From: UBA2705 sp963977125
GTDB taxonomy: Bacteria; Pseudomonadota; Alphaproteobacteria; Micavibrionales; Micavibrionaceae
Reading direction: 5' to 3'
DNA: 64,000 bases
Assembly: GCA_963977125.1 (NCBI GenBank)
Contig: CAXBNJ010000001.1
Coordinates: 372,001 to 436,000 of the forward strand
Shown one piece after another: positions 1 to 9,859 of the stretch (position 1 is the stretch's first letter; each line of letters opens with the position of its first letter). A program made the position numbers and the translations under genes. Under the pieces are notes generated by a model. That model had not been told where the DNA came from. It ran no database searches and saw only the letters and a list, made by a program, of their open reading frames with translations.

Positions 1-711
1 AAAAGACGTAAGCTTACATTGCTATCTGTTCTTATTATTGTCGCCAGCGTTATGATGGTTGTGCGTTTAGGTGATATGTTCAACACGCTGACTTCTTATA
101 ATACTGAGGGCGCAATAACAACAGGGCGTGCTTTTGCAGAAGATAAGGCGAAAAAACAAACCGATAAACCATCTGAAAAATCTATGGCGTCATCAGAAGA
201 TGGCATGGATTTGGATGATCAGAAAAAAGCCATCGAGGATGTTGATGGCGATGTATCGCGCTGGACCGATGCGGATGATACGGATTTAGAATTGCCTGTA
301 TTGCGCGTCGAGATGTTTAAAGAGCTTATCGCGCGCCGCGAGAACCTTAATAAACGTCAACGTATCTTACAGCAACGCGAAGCCTTACTTATGGCAGCGG
401 AGCAAGAACTTGAACGTAAATATGATGAATTAACGAAACTGCGTGCAGAAATTGCTGAGTTACTCGAAACGCAATCAGTCGAAGAGCAAGAGCGCATTCG
501 CTCACTTGTAAAAACATATGAGGGAATGAAAGCGAAAGATGCCGCGCGTATCTTTAATACATTATCCATTGATGTATTACTTGAAGTCCTTTCTGGAATG
601 TCTGAACGTAAAACCGCGCCAATCCTAGCGAGTATGGAGACGGAGCGAGCGCGGCAAGTGACCATTTTGTTATCAGAACAAAAAAAACTACCCTCATTAC
701 CTGTGCAGTAA
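1..711 (+). CDS. MotE/MgtE-N-like flagellar-operon protein (5' truncated)
   Basis: The reading frame is open to the left edge, so the true start lies outside the window; a TTG at 19 is only the first possible start inside it. The visible protein has one hydrophobic segment at its N-terminus (about residues 1-20), an acidic linker, a charged coiled coil (about 90-155) and a C-terminal helical part with the pattern KAKDAARIFNTL followed by VLSGMSERKTAPIL. That is the pattern of the MgtE intracellular N domain found in MotE-type chaperones of alphaproteobacterial flagellar motors. The neighbours are cheY, cheZ and motB-like genes, which fits a motor or assembly role at the inner membrane. An A8 run lies close to the stop. 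The family call is by motif and context, not by a search. Confidence 0.75.
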   Translation, partial: KRRKLTLLSVLIIVASVMMVVRLGDMFNTLTSYNTEGAITTGRAFAEDKAKKQTDKPSEKSMASSEDGMDLDDQKKAIEDVDGDVSRWTDADDTDLELPVLRVEMFKELIARRENLNKRQRILQQREALLMAAEQELERKYDELTKLRAEIAELLETQSVEEQERIRSLVKTYEGMKAKDAARIFNTLSIDVLLEVLSGMSERKTAPILASMETERARQVTILLSEQKKLPSLPVQ

Positions 712-846
712 TCTTTGCATAAATCTAATTTTTTATTAATTCACTTTTTTTAATTACATTAGCGATCTCTTAATGAATGTGTAGGACTATAGAAGAGGAA
801 TGTTTACCAATTTTTTTAAATATATTGAAATATCAGGAGAATTTAT

Positions 847-1233
847 ATGGCCGTAGACCTTAATATGAACGTGCTCATCGTCGATGATTACAAAACTATG
901 CTGCGCATTATCAAAAACTTATTAAAACAACTTGGGTTTAATAACGTTGATGAAGCTATGGACGGCACTCAGGCGCTAGAGGCTTTTCAAAATAAAGAAT
1001 ATGGCCTGGTCATTTCTGATTGGAACATGGAGCCTATGTCAGGTTTTGATTTCTTGAAGGGCGTTCGTGGTGGCACTAAAAATAAAGATGTGCCCTTTAT
1101 TATGATTACAGCGGAAAGTAAGACTGAAAATGTTATTGCAGCCAAGCAAGCGGGCGTCAGCAATTATATTGTTAAGCCTTTTAATGCAGAAACATTAAAA
1201 AATAAAATAGCCACAGTCATTGGCGAATTCTAA
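847..1233 (+). CDS. cheY: CheY-type single-domain response regulator
   Basis: This 128-aa protein is a stand-alone receiver domain, the usual length for CheY. The acidic pair D13-D14, phosphoacceptor D58 (in ISDWNM), T88 and K110 (in VKPF) are all present. Phospho-CheY binds the flagellar switch and changes rotation. A purine-rich ribosome site (tcaggagaatttat) precedes the ATG. It stands 135 bp after the MotE-like gene and 49 bp before cheZ, so phosphorylation and dephosphorylation partners are encoded side by side. No cheA or receptor gene is in the window. Confidence 0.95.
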   Translation: MAVDLNMNVLIVDDYKTMLRIIKNLLKQLGFNNVDEAMDGTQALEAFQNKEYGLVISDWNMEPMSGFDFLKGVRGGTKNKDVPFIMITAESKTENVIAAKQAGVSNYIVKPFNAETLKNKIATVIGEF

Positions 1234-1282
1234 ATTTTGAATAAAGCGTGATAGGTTATCCGCATAAATAGGAAAAATAAAT

Positions 1283-1927
1283 ATGAATGATGATCAGTCA
1301 TCAGGTGGTTATGGGCGCGATAAAGTTGTCAAGATTATAACATCTGTAATGGACAAGGTGAATGAGGCTGAAGGCATGTCGCGTGAGGCTTTATACAGTG
1401 ATTTAAAAGGGTTACGACAGATTCTCGATGATGCACGCGAAGAGCTTCTTTTTGTTCGACCTGGCGATATTCAAGATGAGCATATTCCCAATGCGACTGG
1501 TGAGTTGGATGAGATTATTAAGTCAACTGAAGTGGCCACATCCTCAATTATGGATGCATGTGAAGTGCTTGAAACTGTAGCCGATAAACAAGATGATGCT
1601 GTGCAATCTGCTATGACGGATGAAATCACAAAGATTTATGAGGCGTGTTCTTTTCAGGATTTAACAGGACAGCGCGTTTCAAAAATCGTAAAAAGCCTTG
1701 TTCTTATTGATGAAAAAGTAACCCATATGCTGGATGTTATTGGTGCACGCCTATCGGATGTCGATGATGAGGTGGCACAAGAGCCTCAATGTGGTAATAT
1801 AAAAGATGTAGGCGATATTAATAATGTAAGTAACATTGATGATGAGAGCCTAATGAACGGCCCACAAAGCGCAGAGCAGGCTATATCACAAGATGAAATT
1901 GATAAATTACTCGCCGATTTTGATTAA
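1283..1927 (+). CDS. cheZ: CheZ, CheY-P phosphatase
   Basis: The 214-aa protein matches CheZ in its two most telling parts. The helical-hairpin motif FQDLTGQRVSKIV contains the expected acidic residue D126 and catalytic Q130. The extreme C-terminus (SQDEIDKLLADFD) matches the amphipathic peptide with which CheZ docks on CheY; the E. coli tail reads QDQVDDLLDSLGF. Between them is a low-complexity acidic linker with Asn/Asp-rich stretches. CheZ speeds loss of phosphate from CheY-P and so ends the motor signal. It directly follows cheY on the same strand. Confidence 0.92.
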   Translation: MNDDQSSGGYGRDKVVKIITSVMDKVNEAEGMSREALYSDLKGLRQILDDAREELLFVRPGDIQDEHIPNATGELDEIIKSTEVATSSIMDACEVLETVADKQDDAVQSAMTDEITKIYEACSFQDLTGQRVSKIVKSLVLIDEKVTHMLDVIGARLSDVDDEVAQEPQCGNIKDVGDINNVSNIDDESLMNGPQSAEQAISQDEIDKLLADFD

Positions 1928-1985
1928 AGAAAACATAAAGAAATCCAGGTTAACGGGCCGGGATTTACACGGGCATTTTAAACCA

Positions 1986-2714
1986 ATGACACATCAGAGC
2001 CATCTGAATAATTCAAATAATACCGCGAATGCAGGTTCGGGCTCACAGCTTTTGGCATTGGGCCTATTTATTATGTTGCTGGCTTTTTTTATTGTCCTGA
2101 CGACCTTATCTACATTTGATGATGAACAGGCCGCGCCAGTTTTGGCGTCGCTTGAAAAGGCCTTTGCGCCACGAGTTTACCGTCAAGATGTCGCACAAAC
2201 AACCATCGCCGCTCCTGCTGAAAGCAATAATCAAGGCACGTCGCTTGAGCGTATTGCGGGGCTTTTTCGCACGCGTATACCGGGTACGGAATTCCACATG
2301 GAACGCTCAGGGATTTTGCACGTAGCAGTAAAAACGGCCGATTTACTCGACGCTATTGAAAACCCGCCGACAAGTAATGACTCGAATAACGCTAAAAATT
2401 TGGGGTTTCGGGATATTTTTGTTGCGGTGTTAATGTCACAAAAAACAGCGGCGCCTTTGCGTCTGGATGTTCTGATTAACCTGCCAAAGAACCCCGCAGA
2501 TAAAAAAGATGCTCAAAAGAACTTAACAGCGAAACAAATCCAAAAAACCGCGAAGATTGCAGGCATGTTACAGCGCCAAGGCTTGCCCCTATATTTATAT
2601 TCCTTTTCTTACGGCAAAGGCCCCAAAGGCATGACGGATATTACGTTTAGACCCTATGAGCCTTATAGTCCGAGTAAGCCAAGTAACGTTGTTAACGAAA
2701 TGGTTGGCCCATGA
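1986..2714 (+). CDS. Divergent MotB-like membrane protein
   Basis: An ATG at 1893 is in frame but would overlap the end of cheZ and add 31 basic residues; the ATG at 1986 places the membrane helix near the N-terminus as in MotB, so I prefer it (242 aa). The helix LALGLFIMLLAFFIVLTTLS resembles the MotB transmembrane segment, but the plug-like Asp normally just before it is not obvious. The C-terminal half has a strand-helix-strand pattern (LRLDVLINLP, then AKQIQKTAKIAGMLQRQG, then LYLYSFSYG) like a strongly diverged OmpA/MotB fold. The stop overlaps the next motB start by 4 bp (ATGA), which suggests translational coupling. It may be a motor accessory or an inactive MotB paralogue. Confidence 0.65.
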   Translation: MTHQSHLNNSNNTANAGSGSQLLALGLFIMLLAFFIVLTTLSTFDDEQAAPVLASLEKAFAPRVYRQDVAQTTIAAPAESNNQGTSLERIAGLFRTRIPGTEFHMERSGILHVAVKTADLLDAIENPPTSNDSNNAKNLGFRDIFVAVLMSQKTAAPLRLDVLINLPKNPADKKDAQKNLTAKQIQKTAKIAGMLQRQGLPLYLYSFSYGKGPKGMTDITFRPYEPYSPSKPSNVVNEMVGP

Positions 2715-3532
2715 TTACGTTGACCACAGAAGAGATCGCCATAGAGCGCGACCGCATAAAAGAAGAGACACGCAAGCGCGAAAAGAAATCAGCTGAGTTT
2801 AGCAGCAGTGATCCTGATTTGGTGGTCAAGTCGCCAACATATAAAACGCACGAGGCCGGCTCGGAAGCGTGGTTGGTGACGTTTACGGATATTATTGCGT
2901 TGATGCTGACTTTCTTTGTATTGTTATTTTCGATGTCTGTACCTGATGAAGGGGTCTTTGATGAGGTCGCAGAAGTCAGGCTCGATGCCAATAAATTTAT
3001 GGGACATCAAAATTTCGCAGGCGATAAAGATGCCGTTGCGATGTCGACCAAAACACAAATGGTTGGATTGGACCTTGGGTATTTATCAACATTGATTGAG
3101 CAAGCGGGCGCGGCCAACCCTTTGATGCGCAAAGCTGAAATCATCCGTAATGCGGATCGTCTTGTGATAATTTTGCCCGAGAGTGTTAAGTTTGAATCTG
3201 GCAGCACAACATTATCTTCTGATGCGAATGATTTATTGCGTGATTTAGCGGGAACATTATCCAATATTACCAACCAAATCGTTGTTGTTGGACATGCTGA
3301 TCCCGCGGGTGCTGAAGCGCCTGAAGATTATTGGGTGAATTGGGCTATATCACTTGAGCGCGCTCAACAAGTGGCGATGGTTTTGGCGCGGCATGGCGTT
3401 AGTCAAAATCTGGTTATTCGTGGTATTTCTAATGCGCGTTTCAATGAATTACCCGCAGATCTTTCCTATGAAGAGCGCTTACAGATTGCGCGCCGTGTGG
3501 ATATTATAATTCAACCAAACCAAGCACAATAA
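2711..3532 (+). CDS. motB: MotB-family flagellar motor protein, OmpA domain
   Basis: The 273-aa protein has a cytoplasmic charged N-terminus, then WLVTFTDIIALMLTFFVLLF (about 55-75), the MotB membrane helix with the conserved Asp of the proton path (FTD). The C-terminal OmpA-like peptidoglycan-binding domain (about 155-270) shows VVGHADPAGA, then SLERAQQVAMVLARHGV and ARRVDIIIQ. This is the stator subunit that anchors the motor to the cell wall. No motA is visible in the window. Its start overlaps the preceding MotB-like gene by 4 bp, so the two are probably translated together. Confidence 0.85.
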   Translation: MITLTTEEIAIERDRIKEETRKREKKSAEFSSSDPDLVVKSPTYKTHEAGSEAWLVTFTDIIALMLTFFVLLFSMSVPDEGVFDEVAEVRLDANKFMGHQNFAGDKDAVAMSTKTQMVGLDLGYLSTLIEQAGAANPLMRKAEIIRNADRLVIILPESVKFESGSTTLSSDANDLLRDLAGTLSNITNQIVVVGHADPAGAEAPEDYWVNWAISLERAQQVAMVLARHGVSQNLVIRGISNARFNELPADLSYEERLQIARRVDIIIQPNQAQ

Positions 3533-3682
3533 AACCGACATAGTGTGGTGCTCGATTTAATATGTTGATGATGTTATATCGTGGGCAACCGCCTCTTGTT
3601 CCTCGTGGTACTAAATGTAAGAATTACAGAGCTATAATCGTTATTTGTCGCTGTTGGCAGGTAAGAAAAGCTAAGTGAAAAA

Positions 3683-6600
3683 ATGGTCGGTATGAATAAC
3701 AAATTGGCATCATTACAAAAGCTCTGTCGCGCGCGTGCCGGCCGAGCTTTTGTAATGCTGCGCAGCTTGGCGCTCTATGCGCTGTTCTCACTATGTTTGC
3801 TTGGTTTTAATAATGCTGCATTCTCGCAACAAAACTCTAATTTAAATATACGTTCTGGATTACATGAAGAATACACACGCATTGTTTTTGACTGGCCAAG
3901 TGGTGGCACAAATTACGAGGTTATTAAAGCATCGCCAACGCGTAGTGAGATTCTTTTTAACAAGGCAGCAACAAATACCGATTTATCCGCTTTAGAGCTT
4001 AGTGAAAGCCAACATGTTTCAGCGTTGGATATTATTGCTCAGTCACCTTTACGCGTCGGAGTAAGCCATGTTCGTAATGCGGATTTACGCGTATTTTCGA
4101 TTTTGAATCGTATTGTTGTTGATGTTAAGGCCGATGGCGTTCGGAACACTATTGATAAGCAAGCGGATAAAAAAGCGGTTAAGCCAGCTAAGCCAGTTGC
4201 GCAATCCAGTTCCCCTAAAGTTACGCCGCCTAAAGCCAGCACAAAAAAGGCGGATGGCCCGACAGATGAGCAAAAAAATCAGTTAGAGGCGGTGCGAAAA
4301 AAAGCACAACAAGCGCATGTTCGTGTGGATCTTGATGATGACATGTCTGTGAAAGCTGTTAAGGATGCGCCGCCAAGCCTAGATGATGTACAAACGGTTA
4401 AATCTGTTGAAAAAGACCACAAATCACCAAGCGGTAATGTGAGTGAAGAAACATCTTATTTTGAACGCATAGCGGCTGAAAAAGAGCGCAGCAGCCAAAA
4501 TAAAGTCGTGGTGTCGAGTACGACAGCTTTAAATATGGCCGCGTTTATACGCGGTGATCATTTATGGTTGGTTGTCGATAAGCCTGACTACTACGTGTTA
4601 CCACAAATCCGTGGCCAAAATACGAAGATTCTAGGCCGCTTTAAACGTCTTGATATACAAGAGGGCTCTGCATTTTATATGAGCTTACCTAAAGATAGAG
4701 AGATTTTTGCAACGGGCGAAGGCGGGGGCCTTGATTGGGGCGTGTTGCTCAGTGAAACGCCACGCAAGCTTAAATCCAACTGGCCTGTGCGTGACGTCGA
4801 TGGTCACGATTTACGAGGTGGTGGCTCTATGAAATGGACGCTCCCTAAAGTCAGTCATATTCTTAAATTTACGGACCCATTTTTAGGCGATACCATCCAT
4901 GCCGCGGTTGTTGAGCAGGCCGATAGTTATTCGGGCGTTTATAAGTCCTATGTTGATTTTACAGTATTAGATTCTATCATTGGCATGGCCTATGTACCAA
5001 AATCGGGCAATATAGAAGCACAATATGATGAAGAAGGCATCAGCCTTTCACGTGAGGGGGGCTTGGCTTTAATGCCGCCAAGTGATGTGCTTTCTTTCGA
5101 ACTTCGGGATAGCGCGCACTCTACGCCGCAACAAGATCAAAGCGGTGAGGCAACGAAAATAGTTAGCCGTATTTTCAAATTTGACCAGTGGCGCCTTGGT
5201 GGTCGGGAGACCTTAAGACAAAACCAAGAAGTTATGATGCAAGGCCTGTATGAGCGCAACACGCAAGGTCGAGCGCAAGATTTAATTGGCCTCGCGAAGT
5301 TAGAGATTTCTAATGCGCGCGGCGCAGAAGCTGTCGGCTATTTAAAACTTGCCGGCCAAGAATATAGACCATTTCGCGAGAGCCCTGAATATTTGGCATT
5401 GCTGGGCGCGGCCTATGCATTGAATAATCAATTCGATATTGCTTTTCGTGTTTTGATGGTTCCGCAATTGGATGATTTTGATGAAATTAAATATTGGCGT
5501 GCTTATGCATTAGCCGAGCTTGATGATTGGGTGCAGGCCGGTGATGTTCTGCCCAGTAACGCCCGTTTCCTTCGAAGCTATCCACGCGAATTAAGATTGC
5601 CTTTATCGATTAAGCTCGCGGAAGTATTCCTCAGAAAAGGCGATGTTGAGCATGCCTCACAAATTCTAAAATTTATCGAGGAGGAGCGCGATACGCTTCG
5701 CCCTGAACATGCCGCCGCGTTAGCCTATTTAAATGGCGAACTGAAACGTCAAAAGTCTGATATTCAGGGCGCTCTTGATGATTGGCGCTCTTTAACAAAG
5801 CACAAGGATGATTTCTATCGCACGCGCGCACGTTTGGCGCTAAGCGATTTGCGTTATAGCTTAAAAGAAATCACGATTGATAAAGCTATTGATGATTTGG
5901 AGCGGCTGAGATTTGCGTGGCGCGGCGATGAAATAGAAACCACCGTGAACTTCAAATTAGGCCGTCTATATTTTGAGAAGGGCTCTTATATTAAGGGGCT
6001 TTCTGTCTTGCGCCAAGCCGTGGCGTTAAGTGAAAATACGACTATGGGCGGGCAAATGGCGGCTTATATGCAGGCGCAATATAAAGACTTATTCTTGGGT
6101 GAGAAATCTAATACGCTTACGCCCCTTCAATTGGTTATGATCTATGAAGAATTTTCAGAGCTTACGCCTGCAGGGCCAGATGCTGATCGTTTATTGCAGT
6201 CCTTAGCTGAGCGCCTTGTGGATGTTGATTTACTTGGCCGCGCCATTGATATTTTGAATGACCAAGTTGAAAACCGCAGCACTGGCGTTGAGCAAATCAA
6301 GCTGGCTTTGCGTTTGGCGGGAATTCAGGTGATTAATAATGCGAATGCTGATGCGTTAGAAACACTCAAAATTGCAGAGCGCGCAATTAATAAAGTTCCG
6401 ATATTGGATTCTGTACCTTATCGCCGTGAAATGAATTTATTGCGGGCCCGTGCACTGTCGCGTGACAATCGTGCGCGTGACGCTTTATTTCTTTTAAGTA
6501 ATATGAAACAAGATGACGATGTTATCCGCCTGAAAGCGGATGTCGCATGGACAGCAGGGCATTGGAATGATGCCGCCGAAGCGCTAGAAGAGCTTGTCTC

Positions 6601-6889
6601 ACGCTATGATATAGGGCCAAAAGAACCGATTAATGCTCAGCAAGCGAATATGATTTTAAATTGGGCTGTAACGCTGAGTTTGTCGGGTAATCGCCATGTT
6701 ATATCTAATGTGCGCGCGGCTTATGGCGCTGAAATGAAAAAAACGGCTAAGGGTGATTTATTTGAAGTTGTCACGCGCCCGCGTCAAAACGCCATTCTGG
6801 CTGATCGCGATACAATCCAACAAATCGTCTCAGAGGTTGATATTTTTGGTGACTTCTTAGATGTCTATCGCGCGCCTAAAGGCCAATAA
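3683..6889 (+). CDS. Large secreted TPR protein of the motility operon
   Basis: The 1068-aa protein has a basic N-terminus and a hydrophobic stretch (about residues 24-46) ending in FSQQ, which reads as a signal peptide or anchor. Residues 50-150 (IRSGLHEEYTRIVFDWPSG and following) resemble an AMIN-type beta domain. A Lys/Ala-rich linker follows (about 155-270). From about 500 to 1000 there are helical repeats of TPR type (ALLGAAYALNNQFDIAFRV, KLGRLYFEKGSYIKGLSVL). A second start is possible at 3692. It lies 150 bp after motB on the same strand, so a role in motor or envelope assembly is inferred from context. I do not recognise a named family. Confidence 0.7.
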   Translation: MVGMNNKLASLQKLCRARAGRAFVMLRSLALYALFSLCLLGFNNAAFSQQNSNLNIRSGLHEEYTRIVFDWPSGGTNYEVIKASPTRSEILFNKAATNTDLSALELSESQHVSALDIIAQSPLRVGVSHVRNADLRVFSILNRIVVDVKADGVRNTIDKQADKKAVKPAKPVAQSSSPKVTPPKASTKKADGPTDEQKNQLEAVRKKAQQAHVRVDLDDDMSVKAVKDAPPSLDDVQTVKSVEKDHKSPSGNVSEETSYFERIAAEKERSSQNKVVVSSTTALNMAAFIRGDHLWLVVDKPDYYVLPQIRGQNTKILGRFKRLDIQEGSAFYMSLPKDREIFATGEGGGLDWGVLLSETPRKLKSNWPVRDVDGHDLRGGGSMKWTLPKVSHILKFTDPFLGDTIHAAVVEQADSYSGVYKSYVDFTVLDSIIGMAYVPKSGNIEAQYDEEGISLSREGGLALMPPSDVLSFELRDSAHSTPQQDQSGEATKIVSRIFKFDQWRLGGRETLRQNQEVMMQGLYERNTQGRAQDLIGLAKLEISNARGAEAVGYLKLAGQEYRPFRESPEYLALLGAAYALNNQFDIAFRVLMVPQLDDFDEIKYWRAYALAELDDWVQAGDVLPSNARFLRSYPRELRLPLSIKLAEVFLRKGDVEHASQILKFIEEERDTLRPEHAAALAYLNGELKRQKSDIQGALDDWRSLTKHKDDFYRTRARLALSDLRYSLKEITIDKAIDDLERLRFAWRGDEIETTVNFKLGRLYFEKGSYIKGLSVLRQAVALSENTTMGGQMAAYMQAQYKDLFLGEKSNTLTPLQLVMIYEEFSELTPAGPDADRLLQSLAERLVDVDLLGRAIDILNDQVENRSTGVEQIKLALRLAGIQVINNANADALETLKIAERAINKVPILDSVPYRREMNLLRARALSRDNRARDALFLLSNMKQDDDVIRLKADVAWTAGHWNDAAEALEELVSRYDIGPKEPINAQQANMILNWAVTLSLSGNRHVISNVRAAYGAEMKKTAKGDLFEVVTRPRQNAILADRDTIQQIVSEVDIFGDFLDVYRAPKGQ

Positions 6890-6896
6890 AATATCT

Positions 6897-9785
6897 CTAA
6901 AGCGCATTGCGCGGAATGTCTACTTTGTATTGGCTCTCTCTGGCATCGCTATAGGCGCAGGATTCTTGAAGTTCGGCCATTTGGTCTTTCGCCGCATATT
7001 CAAAGTTTAAAGCTGGCGTTTTACCGCCGCAGCCAATATGAATGGCAGGAATATCTCGCAGCTCATCACGCTTCGCAATTTCTTGTGCAAAGACAGAGCA
7101 GAGCTTTTGCCAGTTATTGGCGTTAAATGTGCCATTAACAAATTCAAGCGAGTCGAGCGTGAGTTCATTTTCCTTACCGCGCCATGCCCAGCTTTGGGCG
7201 ATGATTGCGCTGGTTTGTTTATTTTCAATTACATAGAATCCGGATGTTTCGTTCATAAAGCCATGCTCCGCACAGCTATGCCCATGCGGGTTGGCGACAT
7301 GTTGGCAACATTCTGTGAATGCCCCCAATAAAAGCCCCCTGACATCACCGTCGTCTAATTTGCGGAATATATAGTCAGGTTTTTCAAATTCACCACCATC
7401 AATTTCAATCGAGGGAATAGAGTGCTGTGTTTTCTGATAATCAGAGCCTTTATATTGTTCTTGATAGAGCGCCCAGAATTCTAAGGCTTTTTCAAAATCG
7501 GCCTCGCTATATAGGATGTTCGCGCAGAGTTCAGCGAGCTTTGTATGCTCCTTTGCACGGCTATATAAATCACCGCCAATGGCATCTAATGTGTTTTTAT
7601 AAGACCATGTTGTGCCGGCATTGTTTTTCAAGGGCTCCGCTAGGCGGTCAGCAAAACGTATTAAATTCGCCATGCGTGGCCCATGTTTTAATACAGCATC
7701 GCCCCAAGATTTTGCATTAAATTGACCTTGCTTCGGAACCGAAATCATTTGGCTGATGTCGTGTAATGTATGACCTGTTTTCCCCCATTTTTCCAAATAA
7801 TTAAGGATGCGGTCTTTCGTTTGGAATAGTGTCGATATTTGATAGGCTGTTATTTCTTTTGCAGTCTGTTCATTAAAGCCGCGTTCATATCCAAATAAAT
7901 TTTTTACAAACTCATAGGTTTTGGGTTTGAAATAATGTGGAGAATATTCAGTTAAATGCAGCGGGATATCCTCAATGGTGTCGCCATGCATATTCATCCA
8001 TTCAGCATATTTCTTATATTGAGAACGATAAGATTCAGGAAGGTTTTCAATGAGAAGCCCATTTTCAATTAAGCTATGTAGTTTTTGCGAGGCATATTTT
8101 AGCTGTTCTTTCTCGGACTCAGAATCAGTGTTTTCACTTTGCGTACAAAGATCCATAATCGTTCCTGTGCTGACTTCATTTATATTCTCAAGGTTTTGGG
8201 CTAAATATTTGCAGTTTGAAGGGGAGCCATAGTTCAGCGCATAGTCCAGAAATCTATCTATGGCTTTTTCTTCATACTTATATCTGGTTAGGAATAGCTC
8301 AATGCAATTATCGCCCTTTAATGCAGCTTGTAGGGATGGTGGGCTTTTTAATAAGCTGGGTTTTTTATCCAAAATCAGGCTAATTATCTCTGTTTGGTTA
8401 TGGGCACAGGCAAATATTAGGCATTCCTCAAGTTGACTTTTTTTCTTTATGTCCAAAGCTTTGAAAGCATCTATTTGTGTATGCTTTATACAAGACTTAG
8501 CCATAGGAATAATGAATAGATTGGACCAAGCCGCATGGTTGAGGCGCTGCTCTAAATAAGAAAAATTATCAGGATTTAGAAACCATTCTATTTTTTCGAT
8601 ATCGCCAGTCTCACCGATATGTTTAGCTATAAACTCTAAATCAGGGTTTTCGGTCTTGGAATCGAATGAAAATATATCATTATTGCCGCCGCTGATATCA
8701 AGCTGATAAAACTGAATAAGCGTGTGTAATGTATCAATATCAAGATGTGCCACAGCATCTTGGAGCATATTGCGGAGGCCATAACCTGCATAATTTGAGC
8801 TAAATTGAGGTGTGTATTTTGGTAGTAAATCGTCTATTGCGGCTATGTCATTAGTTTTAATGCTATGTTCAAAGGCCACAAGATAAAGTGCAGCTTCGCA
8901 GTCTTCAGCGGTTTTATGCTGAAATGTATAGGCATTTATATTTCCATGACGCAGGACTATAGCTAAAGGCGCTTTCTTAAGTTCAAGGCCTTTGTGATTA
9001 GGTTCGAATTTGCTGATGATGTCGTTTTCTTCAAAATAGTTTAGCATGTCATCGTAATCACGGGCAGCTGCATATAAAGTGATGTAATCGGCATAAAGCG
9101 GTAATATTTCGTGGCCATGCAGCGTTAGAATGTTAATGCATAAGGCTGTGAGCCCATCATTAAGGCTTTGGAAGAAAAGATCTTTAATTGGGTGTATATG
9201 AGTGTCGAAATGTTCATAAACAAAGTTAAATAGAGCAGGGTTGTCGAGTTTTATTGCCGCATTAAAGATATCTTCATCGTGCCTAATCTGTGTGGTGACT
9301 CTACGACCAGCCCATTCTTCGGCGGGATATTTATTCACGATCAAGGCGAACATCTCAACTGAACAATCTTTAAGGCAGTGCTGTAAAATGTCGCAATGAT
9401 GGTTGATATCATCATGCGTGCTGATTATTTCTTGTGCTGCACTTAAGTCATTGGCGCGAATAGCTAGGCTTAAGGCTTCGCCGCCGAGTAGGTTTTCTAT
9501 AGTTTTATCGTAGATATCGTTTTTTATATCGTGGTAGGTCTTCGGCTTTTGACGTTTGTTCTGATCAAGGCGTTTGCGCGTTGTTTTTATGTGATCTGCG
9601 CCTTCGTCAATGTGACTTTGTAGAATCTTGGCGTCAATATTCTCACCGCTTGCGGCTAAAGCTTTTGTGAAGCCAGGCAAGATTGGGCGCATGGTTTGAT
9701 ATAATGGCGCATTTACGGCCTTTATGTCTTCCAATAGGTCTAAAGCTATTTTTATAGCGCTAGAGATTGTTGTGTCGCCGCTCAT
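6897..9785 (-). CDS. Helical-repeat (ankyrin-like) protein with Cys/His-rich C-terminal domain
   Basis: This 962-aa protein is unrecognised. There is no signal peptide. Residues about 95-520 are built of degenerate ankyrin-like helix pairs (for example LSLAIRANDLSAAQEIIS and LQAALKGDNCIELFLTR). Residues about 780-940 form a separate compact region with the cluster ECCQHVANPHGHSCAEHG (C826, C827, then His, Cys, His) followed by GFYVIENK, AIIAQSWAWRG and LTLDSLEFV. That alternation of strands and Cys/His could be a metal-binding or acyltransferase-like fold; this is a guess. It ends 7 bp from the converging TPR gene and has its own promoter. Helical repeats plus a catalytic-looking tail would also suit an effector or toxin. 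Confidence 0.6.
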   Translation of the reverse strand: MSGDTTISSAIKIALDLLEDIKAVNAPLYQTMRPILPGFTKALAASGENIDAKILQSHIDEGADHIKTTRKRLDQNKRQKPKTYHDIKNDIYDKTIENLLGGEALSLAIRANDLSAAQEIISTHDDINHHCDILQHCLKDCSVEMFALIVNKYPAEEWAGRRVTTQIRHDEDIFNAAIKLDNPALFNFVYEHFDTHIHPIKDLFFQSLNDGLTALCINILTLHGHEILPLYADYITLYAAARDYDDMLNYFEENDIISKFEPNHKGLELKKAPLAIVLRHGNINAYTFQHKTAEDCEAALYLVAFEHSIKTNDIAAIDDLLPKYTPQFSSNYAGYGLRNMLQDAVAHLDIDTLHTLIQFYQLDISGGNNDIFSFDSKTENPDLEFIAKHIGETGDIEKIEWFLNPDNFSYLEQRLNHAAWSNLFIIPMAKSCIKHTQIDAFKALDIKKKSQLEECLIFACAHNQTEIISLILDKKPSLLKSPPSLQAALKGDNCIELFLTRYKYEEKAIDRFLDYALNYGSPSNCKYLAQNLENINEVSTGTIMDLCTQSENTDSESEKEQLKYASQKLHSLIENGLLIENLPESYRSQYKKYAEWMNMHGDTIEDIPLHLTEYSPHYFKPKTYEFVKNLFGYERGFNEQTAKEITAYQISTLFQTKDRILNYLEKWGKTGHTLHDISQMISVPKQGQFNAKSWGDAVLKHGPRMANLIRFADRLAEPLKNNAGTTWSYKNTLDAIGGDLYSRAKEHTKLAELCANILYSEADFEKALEFWALYQEQYKGSDYQKTQHSIPSIEIDGGEFEKPDYIFRKLDDGDVRGLLLGAFTECCQHVANPHGHSCAEHGFMNETSGFYVIENKQTSAIIAQSWAWRGKENELTLDSLEFVNGTFNANNWQKLCSVFAQEIAKRDELRDIPAIHIGCGGKTPALNFEYAAKDQMAELQESCAYSDARESQYKVDIPRNAL

Positions 9786-9830
9786 AATCTGGTCCAGTTT
9801 TTTTAAGAAGGGGGCTAAAAATAGTTTTTC

Positions 9831-9859
9831 ATAATACTACAGAGTGTGTATTGAGGCAA
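9831..9859 (-). promoter_or_regulatory. Sigma-70-type promoter of the helical-repeat gene
   Basis: On the minus strand a -35 TTGCCT (9859-9854) and a -10 TATTAT (9836-9831) are separated by exactly 17 bp. The -10 lies 45 bp upstream of the ATG at 9785. The site sits just beyond the terminator of the upstream gene, so the 962-aa gene appears to be its own transcription unit. Confidence 0.5.

Noticed and set aside
712..846. TTAA-rich stretch before cheY as a CtrA site
   Set aside because: The TTAA half-sites are 9 bp apart, not the 7 bp of the CtrA consensus.
1893..1985. N-terminal extension of the MotB-like gene from ATG 1893
   Set aside because: It overlaps the conserved CheZ C-terminal peptide in another frame and puts a basic tail before the membrane helix.
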